DNA of 64,000 nucleotides, from positions 57,985,554 through 58,049,553 of the forward strand of contig OX485803.1 of assembly GCA_950295325.1 (NCBI GenBank). Reading direction: 5' to 3'. Below the pieces are notes generated by a model. The model made no database searches, had not been told where the DNA came from, and was given only the letters and a program-made list of their open reading frames with translations. Source of the stretch: Polytrichum commune. Its lineage: Eukaryota; Streptophyta; Polytrichopsida; Polytrichales; Polytrichaceae. Shown here in pieces: positions 23,804 to 35,700 of this stretch. The translations under genes were made by a program, and so were the position numbers. Within the stretch, counting starts at the first letter, position 1. Each line of letters starts with the position of its first letter.

Positions 23804-24891
23804 AGGGAGGTCATGCTCCCAAAACCCTAGTAGTTGAGGGCCATACGATCGGGTTCCATCTAACGGCCCAAACGCATGCCCGCCAAGGAGTTTGAAAATC
23901 CATCATGGTTGGATGAATGAGGGAGCAGATTTGGATGACGGACGTTTGGCACGTGTGGACGGAGAATTTGAAGGGTATGGAGTTAAAAAAAACAGGGTAT
24001 GGTCCGGTATTGAGCCACTCAACCATGCATCTACCCTCCTCCCCCCCCCCCCCAAAAAAAAGAGCTTGTAGTGGGCAGGTGATAAGTTGTAAAGTCCACC
24101 AGTTTGTTGGCTTTGTCTGTAGGACAAAGACTATGCATTGACTTTTATGTTTCAAGAGCAAAATTCCTAACCACTTTGTGTTCATACTTGAATGTTATTT
24201 GTTCCTATTATTTCTGGTCCAGTATATTTAACGCGGATGTTAATTATAGTCATATATATCTAGTCAACTATAGTTGTTCCCTAAAATGTATTGAAAAAAA
24301 AATCTAGTTAACTATAGTTATTTTGGCAGTTGTCCAAGATCTAGAAGCTTGTATATATCGAGATGGTCTACGAAGTTGCAAAACCACCTTCACATTTTTT
24401 GATCTTGCATCTACTAATTACATATATATAATTAACATTCATTATATATGGAATTTACTTGTTTTGCAAATTTTTGGATGATAAATGAGTAGTTTCAGTC
24501 CTTCACCCACATTTGAGAAGAAGGTACACAAAATCCAGGAAAGGTTTGGTTATAGGTATAGAATAGCCATGGATTGGCATGAGCAAAGTGGACAGCTATA
24601 GTTGTAGTCTTTCATAAGAAAGGACAGAGCCTCACAGTTCTACCATTTTCTTGTTCAAGTTTCTCAAGGAAACTATGTATACACAATGAATTTACAACAA
24701 AAAAAAAACACTTGTAACCACTATGTTGTCTGATTTTGTGAGTATTATTTGTGGGACCTTACAAAGTCCAAAGTGGATGAAATGAAGCACCACTCATCCA
24801 CAGCCTCCCAACATCCAATCTTAGAATTTCTTGCTTGAAGGAGACCTAAGAATCATGGATCCACACCTTTTTCTTTTAGATACTTAGGATT
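23804..24891. other. Promoter side of the RING-like gene, right inverted-repeat arm, then AT-rich spacer
   Basis: About 23985-24078 is the right arm of the long-range inverted repeat, with its core at 24011-24035 and a C-tract at about 24043-24053. Beyond it the DNA becomes AT-rich, with TA runs near 24420-24450. No gene was recognised. Confidence 0.5.
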
Positions 24892-24996
24892 AGTTTTCAT
24901 GTAGGCCACTTGCCCACTAGATTCTAGTAAAAATGTAGATTCCACCTAATGGACGTCTACATTTCCACTAGAGTCTAGTGGGCAAGCATGAAAACT
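24892..24996. repeat. Foldback element ~105 bp
   Basis: The left arm, 24892-24939, contains AGTTTTCATG and TTGCCCACTAGATTCTAGT. It is inverted in the right arm, 24956-24996 (TCTAGTGGGCAAGC, ATGAAAACT). The left arm has a few extra bases. This is a small MITE-like hairpin. Confidence 0.75.
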
Positions 24997-25183
24997 AACT
25001 GTTTAACTTAGTCCGAAGTCATTCAACCTAGCTTCCACAACTTGCTGCACTTTTGCTTCCCCCAACCTCCCTAAACCTAAGATTCCAAAAGCATCCAACG
25101 TACCCCCCCCCCTGTGTATGAGTCCCTCGCCATCATTGGTTGTGAGGAGAGCAAAAGAGCAAGGGGAGCTGTGTTGGTTAAGG

Positions 25184-25378
25184 CAATGAACGGGGAGAAT
25201 TGACCACTAGTTATAGATGAACCAGATGAGTTTGGAAAATTACCGACATTTTTGAGATTTTTATAGAATATACCTTGAATAAATGACGAAAAACCAAAAG
25301 ATGTACACATGTAACTGGTCGGACTTGGAAACACTAGGATCTTGACCGATCATGCCCAAAAATCTCCCCAAACATTGG
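25184..25378 (+). mobile_element. MITE family 1, copy 4
   Basis: The left end is CAATGAACGGGGAGA. The right end reverse-complements to CAATGTTTGGGGAGA, so 12 of 15 terminal bases match in inverted orientation. It shares the ATTACCGA, ATAGAATATACC and TGTAACTGGTCGGACTTGG landmarks. It is followed within about 10 bp by a family-2 MITE. Confidence 0.75.
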
Positions 25379-25387
25379 GTTAAGGTG

Positions 25388-25886
25388 AGGGTCACTTCAC
25401 ACACGAGACTGAGAGCCCGTGACCATTGCACTTCAAGCACTCTCATTGGTGGAAAAGGCGGAGCCGGTCCAAGTTCGCTTCACACTAAGTGTGAGGGACC
25501 AACGGAATATGTAAATGCAAGATGGATGTAAAGTCTACATGGATTCCTACATGGCATTGAATGGATCATGTTTCGTGGTCACTTGGATTATTTTCAAAAC
25601 TCACCGCTTGAGGTAGATTTAACACAAAGCCAGGAGACCATGGCACTCCGAACGCTCACGACCGTTGATTTATTTTATTTTATCATGTGTGAGGACCCGC
25701 ATGAGTAGAAATTCATTGAAATAGCATTCAGTTGACGACCCGGTCACATATGGCTTCACACTACACTTGAGGTCCGTGACCACACTACATGATTTTGGAA
25801 GTATCTTGAGATGGCCTTTGGACACTTTCTTTTGGGCTCTCACAATTTCATGGTCACGGCTCTTGGCTTGTGTGCGAAGTGGCCCT
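25388..25886 (+). mobile_element. MITE family 2, copy B (~500 bp)
   Basis: The element begins AGGGTCACTTCACACACGAG and ends TTGTGTGCGAAGTGGCCCT. It is closely similar along its whole length to copy A at 13.53-14.03 kb, including GGTGGAAAAGGCGGAGCCGG and TTTTATCATGTGTGAGGACC. No coding frame is present. Confidence 0.85.
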
Positions 25887-28620
25887 GAGGTGGGGGTGGC
25901 GAGGGAGCCATGACAAAGAAGGATGTGCTGGGGGACTTTTTAATCCGATTTTACTCTAATCTTTGTTGCGACACTAATTTGAAACATCTCAGCCATTAAC
26001 GTAACCTGTACTTAATCTTCAATATAGGGTCGGTGTCACTATGGAATCAAATTGGTGACACTAAATACCATATCAAGTGTAAAAGATATATTGATTACTA
26101 TATGATTGTCACATCAGCCGATAAGTACTTACATCTACAGTGTGGCATGTATTACCTTGTCACAACATGATCACATGTTGCACACGAAACACTCACATCA
26201 AGGGGTGTTGAATCATGTGTGATGCTTTTAGGATGAGGAATGACCGTAACCTCGATAACACAAACAAGTCCCACCTCTTCTTTATTGAGTACATACTTTA
26301 AACTTCGGGCCTGCTTAAAGTATGTGTACTATCCAAAACCAAACATTGAACATAAAACCAACACTAAGTATGCACCACATGCTTACATCTAGAACCGAAG
26401 AGTGTATGAAAGCGGTACACGGTGTTGGTTTTAAGCTATTGGTGGTTTTGGGTATACGTACCTTAACATCGAAATATGTTCTAATCGTTGGAATATTTGG
26501 AAAGTCCAAATCACACAATGGCTTTGGAGATTATCATCTTTTAGGTTGTTATCCACCGTCCGTTTCAAAGAAGATCACAAGAATCGTGACTTTGAACATT
26601 CCATGTCCTATTTGAAACTCACGAAGATTATTTCAAAGTGAGATGGAAAACATGGGTCCGGAAAATCATGAGAAAGTTCTTTATGGTGCGAAAGCTACAG
26701 AAGCGACTACTCATGTTGATTCCAAAGACGGCCTACTACAAATTTAAATTAGAATAACATTTACTTCATGCCCGTGGGGAAGCAAGCCAACAACATGAAA
26801 AGCTCACACCTAAGAGTAGTTAGGTTATACATGTCAACATAAGCCGCATGCCTACTTCGAACTCCATTGTTGACCATTGATTCTCTCCAACACTACATGC
26901 GATTTGAGCTTTTTGAGTCCCCCACACCCATTCCACTTTCGGTATCAAAAAAGTAGTGTGTTCTTGCCTCGATCGGCCGATTAGCTAAGCAAACGCGACC
27001 ATTTCTTTCTCATTGTTTCTAGGGCACCAAAATACATGGTAGCGGTTCTAGTAAGAGGAAACCTTGGTAATTGTATCTTAATTATAAGTACCAAGTCCAT
27101 TTACTTGTTGAATCATGTGCACGACACATATGGCCGCACAAATTGGAGCATGGAGCATGTGCGATTGTGAAGCTATTCGACTCTAAGAAGATCCCTTGAT
27201 TTATTCTATTATAGTGATAGAAATACAATTTTACTTGTGAAAGGTTACGAATATTTGAAAGTGTCAATTAAATGTGCCCATCGTGTGTCCATCAAAGCGA
27301 AAGGAAAGGGAAACACAAAAAGAATAGCTTTGCTTGAATGGAAAAAGTACATTTAGAGATGTGCCCACCTAAACATAAGAATCTAGACCCAAACTCCATT
27401 GTTGTGCACAACAGTGGCACGATATTGCGTATCCATTCTACTTCTATTATGGCAATGTGAAAGTCCACACATCCAACAAGCCTTGTGATTGAATCTTTTG
27501 AGACTACATAACATGTCGAAGAGCTTGGGACTCATACTGAAACTTGTATTCAAATGTTAATAGTCTAGGAGCTAGACCCAATCAAACAAGTCCTTGGAGA
27601 CCCCTAGACATAAGCCATGGTATTTTTGGGAAGAAAAACTCTTTGTATCTTAGCTTGAGAATTTGACTTCTCTAATCTACCTTGGTTGAACAGAATGATG
27701 TGTCTTTCAACAAGCCTTTGTGGGATGGGAAGAAGGATCCAACAAACAATCTGGCAAGCCATTTTTCACTACAAAAGAATTGTTGTCAAATGGATCTTCA
27801 ATTGTTAGAAGTTGCTCTTCATTTTGTATAAATATGCTTACAAGTATTGTCATCCCAAGTTACTTTTAGTTCATCCAATTTAGGTATAATCTGCATCCTA
27901 GCAAAATTTTAATGCAATATTATCATGGATGATTGAAATTTGGATAACGAAAATCACACAGTAAGTGTCAGGAATTGTTTAAACATTGTAAATCTATGAT
28001 ACCTAAACTCATTTACATGCACTGACAAATAATGTTAGGCTTACATTTAGCATTAGTGACACTGCACGGGCGGTTTACAATTAGTTGAGAAAGACAAATA
28101 GAAGTGGTGACACTATATACAATATTCAGTGTACTGCTCTCTTTTTTACCAACTTTCAGCAGCTTTATGAAAAAAATATTACAAATATAGAGTTTCTCTT
28201 GGAACAGCTCAAACAATCAAAACATGAAGAAACCTTTAGAATCAATACCTCTCACCATGACTACATCTTGTTATTTCCTGCCATAACTGGTTTCAATTAA
28301 CAAATATATTCATCTTAGGAGATAGTGGGGGTGAGCCCTAACTTGTTGGTTAACCCCTAGAGGACCATAAAGGTGTAGAGTAGGTACCTTTACTCACTAA
28401 CTTAGGTACAATTCTAGAATTTGTTATTGGAACTCATTGGGTGAAGTTCTCCGAAGGCCATGTGTGCAGCAGTAATATTATTTTATTTTGGCACACAAAT
28501 TATGACCTGTTCGTTGATGCTGTGATGCTCAGAAATCACCATGAAATGCAGTGATTCACCATCTCTTATATTGTGCAGGATTCTTGCACCAGGTTTTTAT
28601 GATTCTATCTATCAGTTGAA
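25887..28620. other. No gene recognised
   Basis: AT-rich DNA with no frame longer than about 100 codons and no domain motifs on either strand. It may hold highly decayed transposon sequence. Confidence 0.4.
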
Positions 28621-28852
28621 CTGATGGGGAGAACTGGCTGCTAGTTACAGATGAAGCGGTTGAGTTTGAGAAATAACTGGTTGAAGTTCAAGACTTCAGG
28701 ATAATTACCGATCATTTTGGAGGAATCTATGGAATACACCTCAAATTAATGAAGAAAAGCCGAAAGATCACAACATGTAACCGGTTGGGCTTGGAAGCAC
28801 TAGGATCTTGACCGAATATGCCCCAAAATCTCCCTGGACACTGATCAGTTCC
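28621..28852 (+). mobile_element. MITE family 1, copy 5
   Basis: The left end, GAACTGATGGGGAGAACTGG, is mirrored by the right end, which reverse-complements to GAACTGATCAGTGTCCAGGG. It shares GAAGCGGTTGAGTTTGAGAA with copy 2 and GTAACCGGTTGGGCTTGG with the family. It has no coding capacity. Confidence 0.75.
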
Positions 28853-29704
28853 CACTTTTTGCAGGTGTGTTTGTGTGTTTTGATCATGAGAATGTGAAAA
28901 GTAGCACAGAAACTGTACAACAGATGATCATGTTCCAATCTGTATTCAAATAATTTCTTGCTCCTTGCTGCATACGTGCATCACAATCCACTAAAGGCCA
29001 GCAAACGTAATGATAATTAAGTCAGACATAATGATACTAGCATCACACACATTCAAATCACAGGATTTGATCCTCTCAATTATCAATACAGAGTCAGTTA
29101 CAAGGAACGAAACAGGAGACACTGCTTGCCTGCAGCTTTTGTTCTCTTCGGTAAATCCATTCCTAACATTTGGGAGATTTCTCTCAAGCACTTGGACCAC
29201 TTAACTCTCAGCCACCTAATATGTTACAGATTCTGTTGTCACAACTGTTTTCATATTCAGCTGTGAAGAGTGGACCAATCCGTGTTGACAAGCATCTAAT
29301 TAACAGCAGTAGATGTAGAAATTGAGATTTAGCACCTACCTACCTACTGTAAGAACCTGATTTACAGCTTCTACCTTGACCTACCAGCTATGTTCCGCAG
29401 GGAGAATGTACCTACAACCTGTTCCGCAGGAAGAATCCAGGCCCAACCATGTACTAGGTATGTGATGGAACAGTTACAACATTCAAATTCAATTTAGCTG
29501 CTAGTGATTAAGCTCGTGGATGTTGTGAAAACCTGGGACTGGGCTCTTGTACAGTTGATCTAACTGACTTATTCAACACCGACGAGTTGTTGGGTTCTTC
29601 TGCATATGCAGCACCCAGATCTCCGACTCTCTGACTCTCCATGCCACAGTTTCACTGGTATGCTGTTCTTTTATTAGAAACATCTCTACGACTATATATT
29701 CTAG
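28853..29704. other. No gene recognised
   Basis: Spacer without a supported gene. Near 29393-29430 a short block (CTGTTCCGCAGG, preceded by GTTCCGCAGGGAGAATG) is duplicated in tandem. Confidence 0.35.
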
Positions 29705-29960
29705 AGGTATTTCTTAAGAGGTCTGGATGATGAACACCTGCTGTAGACACAATTGCTCGTAATAGGCTCTAAAGACGACATAAATGAGTTCAGACACAGA
29801 TGATGGTATCGATGGATTCCTCTCAATGCCATTCCTCGTTCCAAGCATGTTGCTCTCACTCTTTGTGAAATCATAAGAAGAGCACTGAATCATTGAAAGC
29901 ATTGGATTCAGCGATTTTAGAAATAACGGTTCTAAAGGGGACAGTTGCGACCCCAGGGCT
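29705..29960 (+). repeat. Dispersed repeat shared with intron 4 of the ycf23-like gene
   Basis: This stretch and about 9410-9690 share blocks in the same order: GGTCTGGA(A/T)GATG, ACC(C)CTGCTGTAGA, CAGACACAGATGAT, GGATTCCTCTC or GGGTTCCTCTC, CCAAGCAT and TAAAGGGGA. The copies are diverged. It lies directly 3' of the TM9SF-like minus-strand frame. The element type is unknown. Confidence 0.6.
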
Positions 29961-30068
29961 GTTATTGAAATAAGGCCGATGAGGAGGAGGAAGATAAAAT
30001 GATTCACATTTGCAAGTTGGCGGATTTCTCGACTGCTAGACTTCCTGGATCTCCAGCTGCCGAGGATC

Positions 30069-31004
30069 CTATCGCTCAATGCGTAATTGAGTTGCAGATG
30101 CCTGCGGATGCTGAGTACTAAGCTTCTGTATGTGCTTCGAAGATTCATCTTCATCTGCATCAGGATCATCTGCGCATGTCCACTTTACAGAGAATGTAAA
30201 TTGGACCTCCAAAGGCAGGTCACTCCAGATGCCTCCATCTCCATCCGAGTACGCATCCGTGAGCTTCTCGGTGATGTCGAGTGGCAATTCTGCCACTACC
30301 TCGACTTTCAGCACCGCATTCAATTTTCTCGTATACAGAACCTCGAGAGCCAGGTGCGTGAAGAGAAGGTACTCCTCCATGCTGTCCTCCAGGAAGTTGA
30401 TATTCCCTGCCGAAGCGTTCGCTGGAATATCATCTATAACGGTGATAAACTGGAAATTGTCCGCTAACGCTCTCCGGAGCCGCCTGAGGTCCCTCGGTTG
30501 GAAAATTACCGAGCACAAATTGGCCATAACCACATCCGTCCTGAAGCTCACATTAGGCAGCTTGGTGAAACTATGTCCATCTTCGGGTAGCGCCATCTGC
30601 GCCATCTTTCGGTTCCGGTCATGGCCAGTTGCTGCTGCCTTCGAGTTGTAGCATATTCCTCGCATCAATTCGAATTTTTTATCAATCGGGCCGATGCCGG
30701 CATAGGCTGCCACCTCCTCGTGCTCCGTATGATGAATTGCGCGAGAAATTTTCACGGCGCTTTGGAAAGTTCCTGGATTCGGGAAGTAGTGCGAATGCGT
30801 GCAGTGCAAAAGCAGCCAGGCCATGGCGAGCATGTATGCAACCACTTGCACTTGCAGACAACTCACGGGTACCTTCGATTGCCCGAATTCCCCTCGTGAC
30901 ATCGATCTCTGCATGGTGAATTGCCTGCTCAAAGAATTCGAGCGCTCGTGTGCAGCTAATGGGTGCCTGAGCACATCGACATCGATGTCCTGTATTTTCA
31001 TCAT
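30069..31004 (-). CDS. TM9SF (EMP70)-like luminal-domain-only protein, possibly a truncated gene
   Basis: A single-exon minus-strand frame of 311 codons. Residues about 50-68 are hydrophobic (VVAYMLAMAWLLLHC), like a signal peptide, so the real start may be Met31, Met35 or Met58. The C-terminal half resembles the luminal region of TM9-superfamily proteins. It has LCSVIFQPRDLRRLRRAL, then ADNFQFITVIDDIPA (compare family 'DDLP'), then EYLLFTHLALEVLYTRKL, then LPLEVQFTFSVKW with an acidic tail. Complete family members are about 600 aa with nine membrane helices after this domain; here a stop at 30071-30069 precedes any such helix. No downstream frame restores it. It is either a gene fragment captured by transposition or a secreted or luminal derivative. 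Similarity to the N-terminal part of the family is weak. Confidence 0.45.
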   Translation of the reverse strand: MMKIQDIDVDVLRHPLAAHERSNSLSRQFTMQRSMSRGEFGQSKVPVSCLQVQVVAYMLAMAWLLLHCTHSHYFPNPGTFQSAVKISRAIHHTEHEEVAAYAGIGPIDKKFELMRGICYNSKAAATGHDRNRKMAQMALPEDGHSFTKLPNVSFRTDVVMANLCSVIFQPRDLRRLRRALADNFQFITVIDDIPANASAGNINFLEDSMEEYLLFTHLALEVLYTRKLNAVLKVEVVAELPLDITEKLTDAYSDGDGGIWSDLPLEVQFTFSVKWTCADDPDADEDESSKHIQKLSTQHPQASATQLRIER

Positions 31005-31119
31005 CCTTTCGATATTGCAGCGACTTCACCACCTCATTCTAATTAAGTACTACTATAACTACAAAAATTACCTCTAAAATGCACAGGACTTGAATTATTC
31101 CTCCACACAACTATTATAT

Positions 31120-31840
31120 CTCCGGTGCAGATCGACGACCATCAATAGAAGTAAGCTGGTTTGCTGACAGGTCGGGATCATTCAGATTGTTGCGATCGAA
31201 AATGCAGCCACAAATCCAAAAGGAAAACACAAGAATACTAGATGGAAACTACTGGTCGAACACGTACAACTTCCGAGATGCACATCCTTCACAGAACTAC
31301 TTCACAGGTACTGCAGATCAACGACCACACCTCCAAATTAACCGAGCTAGTTTGCAGACAGGTCGGATTAATTCAAGTTGTTGCGATCGATGATCGAAAA
31401 TTTAGCCACAAATCCAAGAGGCAAACACGAAAAACTAGATGGAAAGTACTGGAACTAGAACAACTTCTGACATGCGCATGACTTCAATTAGATTTCCTTC
31501 ACAGAACTATCTCACAGGAACTGCAGATCGACGACCATATCTACCAAATTAAGCAAGCTCGTTTGCAGACAGGTCGGATTGATTCAGGTTGCTGTGATCG
31601 ATGATCGAAAACTAAGCCACAAATCCAAGAGACAGACACGAAAATCTAGTTTATGGAAAGTATCACTGGAACTCGAACAGCTAATTCTGACATGCACATG
31701 ACTTCAATTTATCCTGCACAGAACGTCTAGGATGTCATCGGTGCAGATCGATCGACCATAGCTTGTGTGCAGACCGGTCGGGGTAATTCGGGTTGTTGCA
31801 AAAAATCCAAGAGGCAAAGACGAGAATTTTAGTTGAGGAT
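31120..31840. repeat. Tandem minisatellite, four units of ~186-220 bp
   Basis: GCAGATCGACGACCAT or a close variant begins units at about 31127, 31313, 31523 and 31743. Within units, GACAGGTCGGATT, GTTGCGATCGATGATCG and CCACAAATCCAAGAGGCAAA recur. Unit length differs through small insertions. The array starts about 120 bp upstream of the TM9SF-like frame, on its promoter side. Confidence 0.85.
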
Positions 31841-31907
31841 TGACGATAGAAGGCTGCAAAGTCATGAAATATATCCATGCATGGGTCACGATATGAGATC
31901 GGCGCTC

Positions 31908-31972
31908 GCAGAGGAGACAGATACAGACAGACACAGAGACAGACACAGAGACAGACGCAGAGAGAGGAGAAA
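31908..31972. repeat. (GACACAGA)n-type microsatellite
   Basis: An imperfect short tandem repeat of ACAGACACAGAG/GACAGACACAGAG units ends in GAGAGAGG. It is simple sequence; apparent peptides across it on the minus strand are low-complexity artefacts. Confidence 0.85.
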
Positions 31973-32041
31973 TTACTAAATCCAAAGCATTCAGTTTGAA
32001 TCATAAGTATGCGTTGCCAAAATCATACAGTTCCAACCAAC

Positions 32042-32245
32042 TGCTTTGAATCTGACTATTCATGTGTAGGGGAGAGTGGCCCATCACGGATGCTGACACT
32101 AAGGCGTTTTTACTGCGTAAATGTCAACTTATTCAGCACAATAATGTCATAAAATATGACACTTTCTCTCAGTAGAAACTACTTTGAATCTAACTATTCA
32201 TGTGTAGGGGAAAGTAACTCATCATGGATGCTAATGAAATGTTTT
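32042..32245. repeat. Direct repeat, ~65 bp, period ~138 bp
   Basis: TTGAATCT(G/A)ACTATTCATG followed by TGTAGGGG(A/A)AAGT-like sequence and CATCA(C/T)GGATGCT occurs near 32046 and again near 32184. Two copies only. Confidence 0.7.
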
Positions 32246-32569
32246 GACAAGTTACATTCATAACTTATAAATTTATGCAGGCCTACTGGCCTTCAATTAC
32301 TACTTGGGGAATTTAGAAGCAGGTTGTGCAGTGAATTTGCAGGCGGTGGGCACTAATATTCTATTGTTGTCACAAGTGGACTGATCCCACAAATTCCACA
32401 CTTCAGCTAATTATAGAATGGTGTCTACAAAATTTTGACAATTCCATCAAGATTAAGCAGTGAGTGGATAGAAAACAAGCTTGCAGATATTTGTATGTTT
32501 GTCACTGGGATTGTATCACCGCTTGTCAAGGTTGTCCAAAGGATTTGAGTAACTATGCAAGTGAAACAG

Positions 32570-33530
32570 GATGTGCACCGAGGTAGATGGGTCTTGAAAT
32601 GGTTACATTTTCCGACTTTGAGCCCACTTCCTCTTAGGATATGAACATCACATTATTCAGTTGAGTGACAAGGTTGGGTGGAGCCGCAAATATGTCATGT
32701 GAGGTGCTAGAATTATATCTTATGGATGCTTGCTAATAAGTAGATTCGGTATGAAAAACAAGTGAGATTCGTGTGAAGCATTGTCACTGAATATAATTAG
32801 AATGGAACGCTTGATAGCAACCGAATAATGTTATGAAACACGTGATTAGTAAATGCACGAGATGGTCAGCAAATCCAAATCGAGTCCGTGGCCACTTTCT
32901 TCATAAATTCCAAAGCTCATAAGAGCCTACTAAGGTAGATGGGTCTTGAATGGTCACTTTTTCCAAGTAGCCCACTTCTTCTAGGATTTGAGACACATGA
33001 TTAGCTTGAGATGGTTAGTAGACCCAATTCAAGCTTGAGGTTGTAGCAACATTCCTCGTAGCTTTCAAAGCTCGTAAGAATATTTCAATCTAAGTCAAAG
33101 TGAAGATTCTTGAACTCATTAAATGGTTATATAGATCCTCTCATTTTTAGTGAATATTGAGCCCATAATGATTATCATATGTTGAGCATACATACCCATC
33201 TTTTAAACGTGATCTTTTAGTATTTGTTCTTGGAGCCTCACCAACCAAATACCACTCAAACTTAGGTGTTAGATTAAGCTGTAAGTAATCGAAATAGGCA
33301 CATCTACCTCAATTCTCGAATGTTGCTCCAACATTTAAGTACACTAGTACTAAGGCGTGTGGGCCATAAATATTGGTCACCCTTCTTAATCAGACACCTA
33401 TATTTGAGTGATAAATATAATATAGCAAGGTACGTAATGTAGTTTGGAATCAACACCAAAAACACATGTGTTACAATGAGATTATGTGCTCAAAATCTAT
33501 TTAAATGGTCAATTGTTTACACAATTGAGC
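32570..33530 (+). repeat. Dispersed repeat family 3, longest copy
   Basis: Blocks here recur elsewhere in the window. GGTAGATGGGTCTTGAA occurs twice within it (about 32582 and 32936). GAGATGGTTAG and CAAAGTGAAGATTCTTG recur near 35.38-35.47 kb and inverted near 36.96-37.09 kb. CCAAATACCACTCAAA recurs near 35.64 kb. AACACCAAAAACACATGTGTT has a counterpart near 40.39 kb. No transposase is visible; the boundaries are approximate. Confidence 0.55.
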
Positions 33531-35320
33531 GTGTCTATTTGATCACTTGAAGAGAGAGACAATTTGAATCACTTTGACCTTGTATAATAATTCTCGCATC
33601 TTTGAATTCAAGCTTGAAATGATAATTTACGTGATTTGCAATTTTTGACCCGTTGAGGCATTCCCAACTTAACCCAATGGGCCAAGATTGTTTGTGAAGT
33701 TGGAAGTGCTCACAATAGGGCCACATACCTTAGGCCCCCTTTACACTAGAGAGGATGAGAGCTCAAACATCGGTAACTAGAAGATAGGGGCCTTCTCATC
33801 ATCAAGGGGACACTCTTACTCACTCTTGTTCTGAAGTCTACCTTAAACTTGCTTCAACATTCAACTTAAGAACCTCTTAACTTTACAAAGGATTTATAAA
33901 AACTTAGACAACGTCTTGACAGACCCCAATGCATGTGAAACAACTATGACAAGCTCTCAACCAAAACCCTAAGAGCCATACTACTGTAGAGGGCTCCCTA
34001 TTTCATCTTTACATGTGTTGGAATATAATTTCCACATGGGATACAAGTGAATCCTAGTGAATGTGAGCATAACATATGACAAACTTTGAGGACAAGAAAT
34101 AATTACTTTGTGTCGGAATAGAAAGGCCTCTACAATACTAGTACCTCACGGACATCAATTCAGGATGCTTTGGGTTCAATAAGCTCTCACTTTCTAGGGC
34201 CCGATTTCCAAGTCAATGAACTCTCCAACACACTGTTGACGTACCACGTTAAGTTATCCTTTGTATATTCCATATTCCACAAGGGGAAATGATTACCCTT
34301 TAGGAGGAATTATTACATTCCCCCTTGATAATTTCATGCGAACATCGCCACTTTATAACCACTTTACATCTAGGGACATGCTAATAATTGTACCGGCTAC
34401 CCCCCCAACGGAACCCAAATGCTACTCCTAACACCCTACCCCTTCCTCATCACTAGATACATGATGTCATGCACTACTCCTTCATTGACATTCCAACACT
34501 ATTCACCCAACTAGTGTACCCACCAAGCTCACCCCCTTTCTATCATTCCGCACTTCTCTTACCTTACGACGGGGCCAAAATGGTGGGTTGTCATCCCACC
34601 CACATGTGGGCCCTAAAACCTAACACCACCTTTCCCCCCCCCCCTTCTTTAAACCCTAATTGAGCGATTCCAAAAATCTATTATAAAAGAATACGATGTT
34701 GTTCTCTATATATGAATGAGAAAAACTTTTAAGAGGAAGTTGTTCATGAAGGATCGGTAACATAAATTGATATTTTAGTTGGTGTTTGAAGGGGAGTTTA
34801 CAATACTTATATGGGCATTATAAAAGGGTTATCAATTGGGAGAATCTCGTGAATATGATTTAGATTGTATTTAGTAGAATGTTTGTTCACAATTTTTTAT
34901 AGAAAGGAATAGCGTGTCATGAAAAGTTGTGAGGATTTTTATTTTTTATATTTTATCAAGCGTGTCAAAAACCTTCAATTATGTGAATATTCTTTGTTAT
35001 TGGCTACGCCCCTGCTACACCACAAAAGTGTGGTGTGTTTGACTTTGGCAAGGCATTAAAAACAAACAGATGGTCTCATGTGGTGAGGATTGGGCTCCAT
35101 TATTAAGTCTCAAGCCTTCACCCTGCCCTACAATCAGAAGCCCGACTACATTGGAGGTACCCCGGAACCCCAACCGGCTTTGTGAAGGCGAAGGAGGGAC
35201 TAGAAATGTTCTCTTAGGCGCTTAAAGGGTTTAATAAACAATCACTTTATAATTTATTCACTTGTTATTAGACAATATACCTATACAAGTCCCACTAACT
35301 AAGGCAAATTTGATGTTATT
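33531..35320. other. No gene recognised
   Basis: AT-rich spacer with a C-tract near 34635-34648. Short frames have no family features. Confidence 0.35.
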
Positions 35321-35329
35321 CAAATATTT

Positions 35330-35700
35330 CTCTCTTTGCCCCCACTTATCATAGGATATGAAACAATGTGCAATCAATATGAGATGATTAGCAAATCCAA
35401 ATTGTGCTCATCATCATTTGCCTCGTAATTTTTGGAGCTCATATGAATACTTTCTCATTATCAAAGTGAAAATTCTTGTGCTCATTAAGTAATCACACTC
35501 GTCCCCCCCCCCCCCCCCCCTCCCACCAAGCATGTTGACTATCGAACCTAAAATGGTTAGAATACCTTAAGCACGTAGTCCAATCTCTTTTAAACGTATA
35601 TATGTCCTTACCAGTGTTCGTTTTTAAATCCACCTAACCAAATACCACTCAAAAATAGGTCTCCAAATTATTGCTATGTTGGATTTACACATGTCCATCT
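35330..35700 (+). repeat. Dispersed repeat family 3, second copy with long C-tract
   Basis: Similar to about 33.0-33.3 kb (CATAGGATATGAAACA, GAGATGATTAGCAAATCCAA, TCAAAGTGAAAATTCTTG, ACCAAATACCACTCAAA). It is interrupted by a run of about 20 C residues near 35503-35522. Confidence 0.55.
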
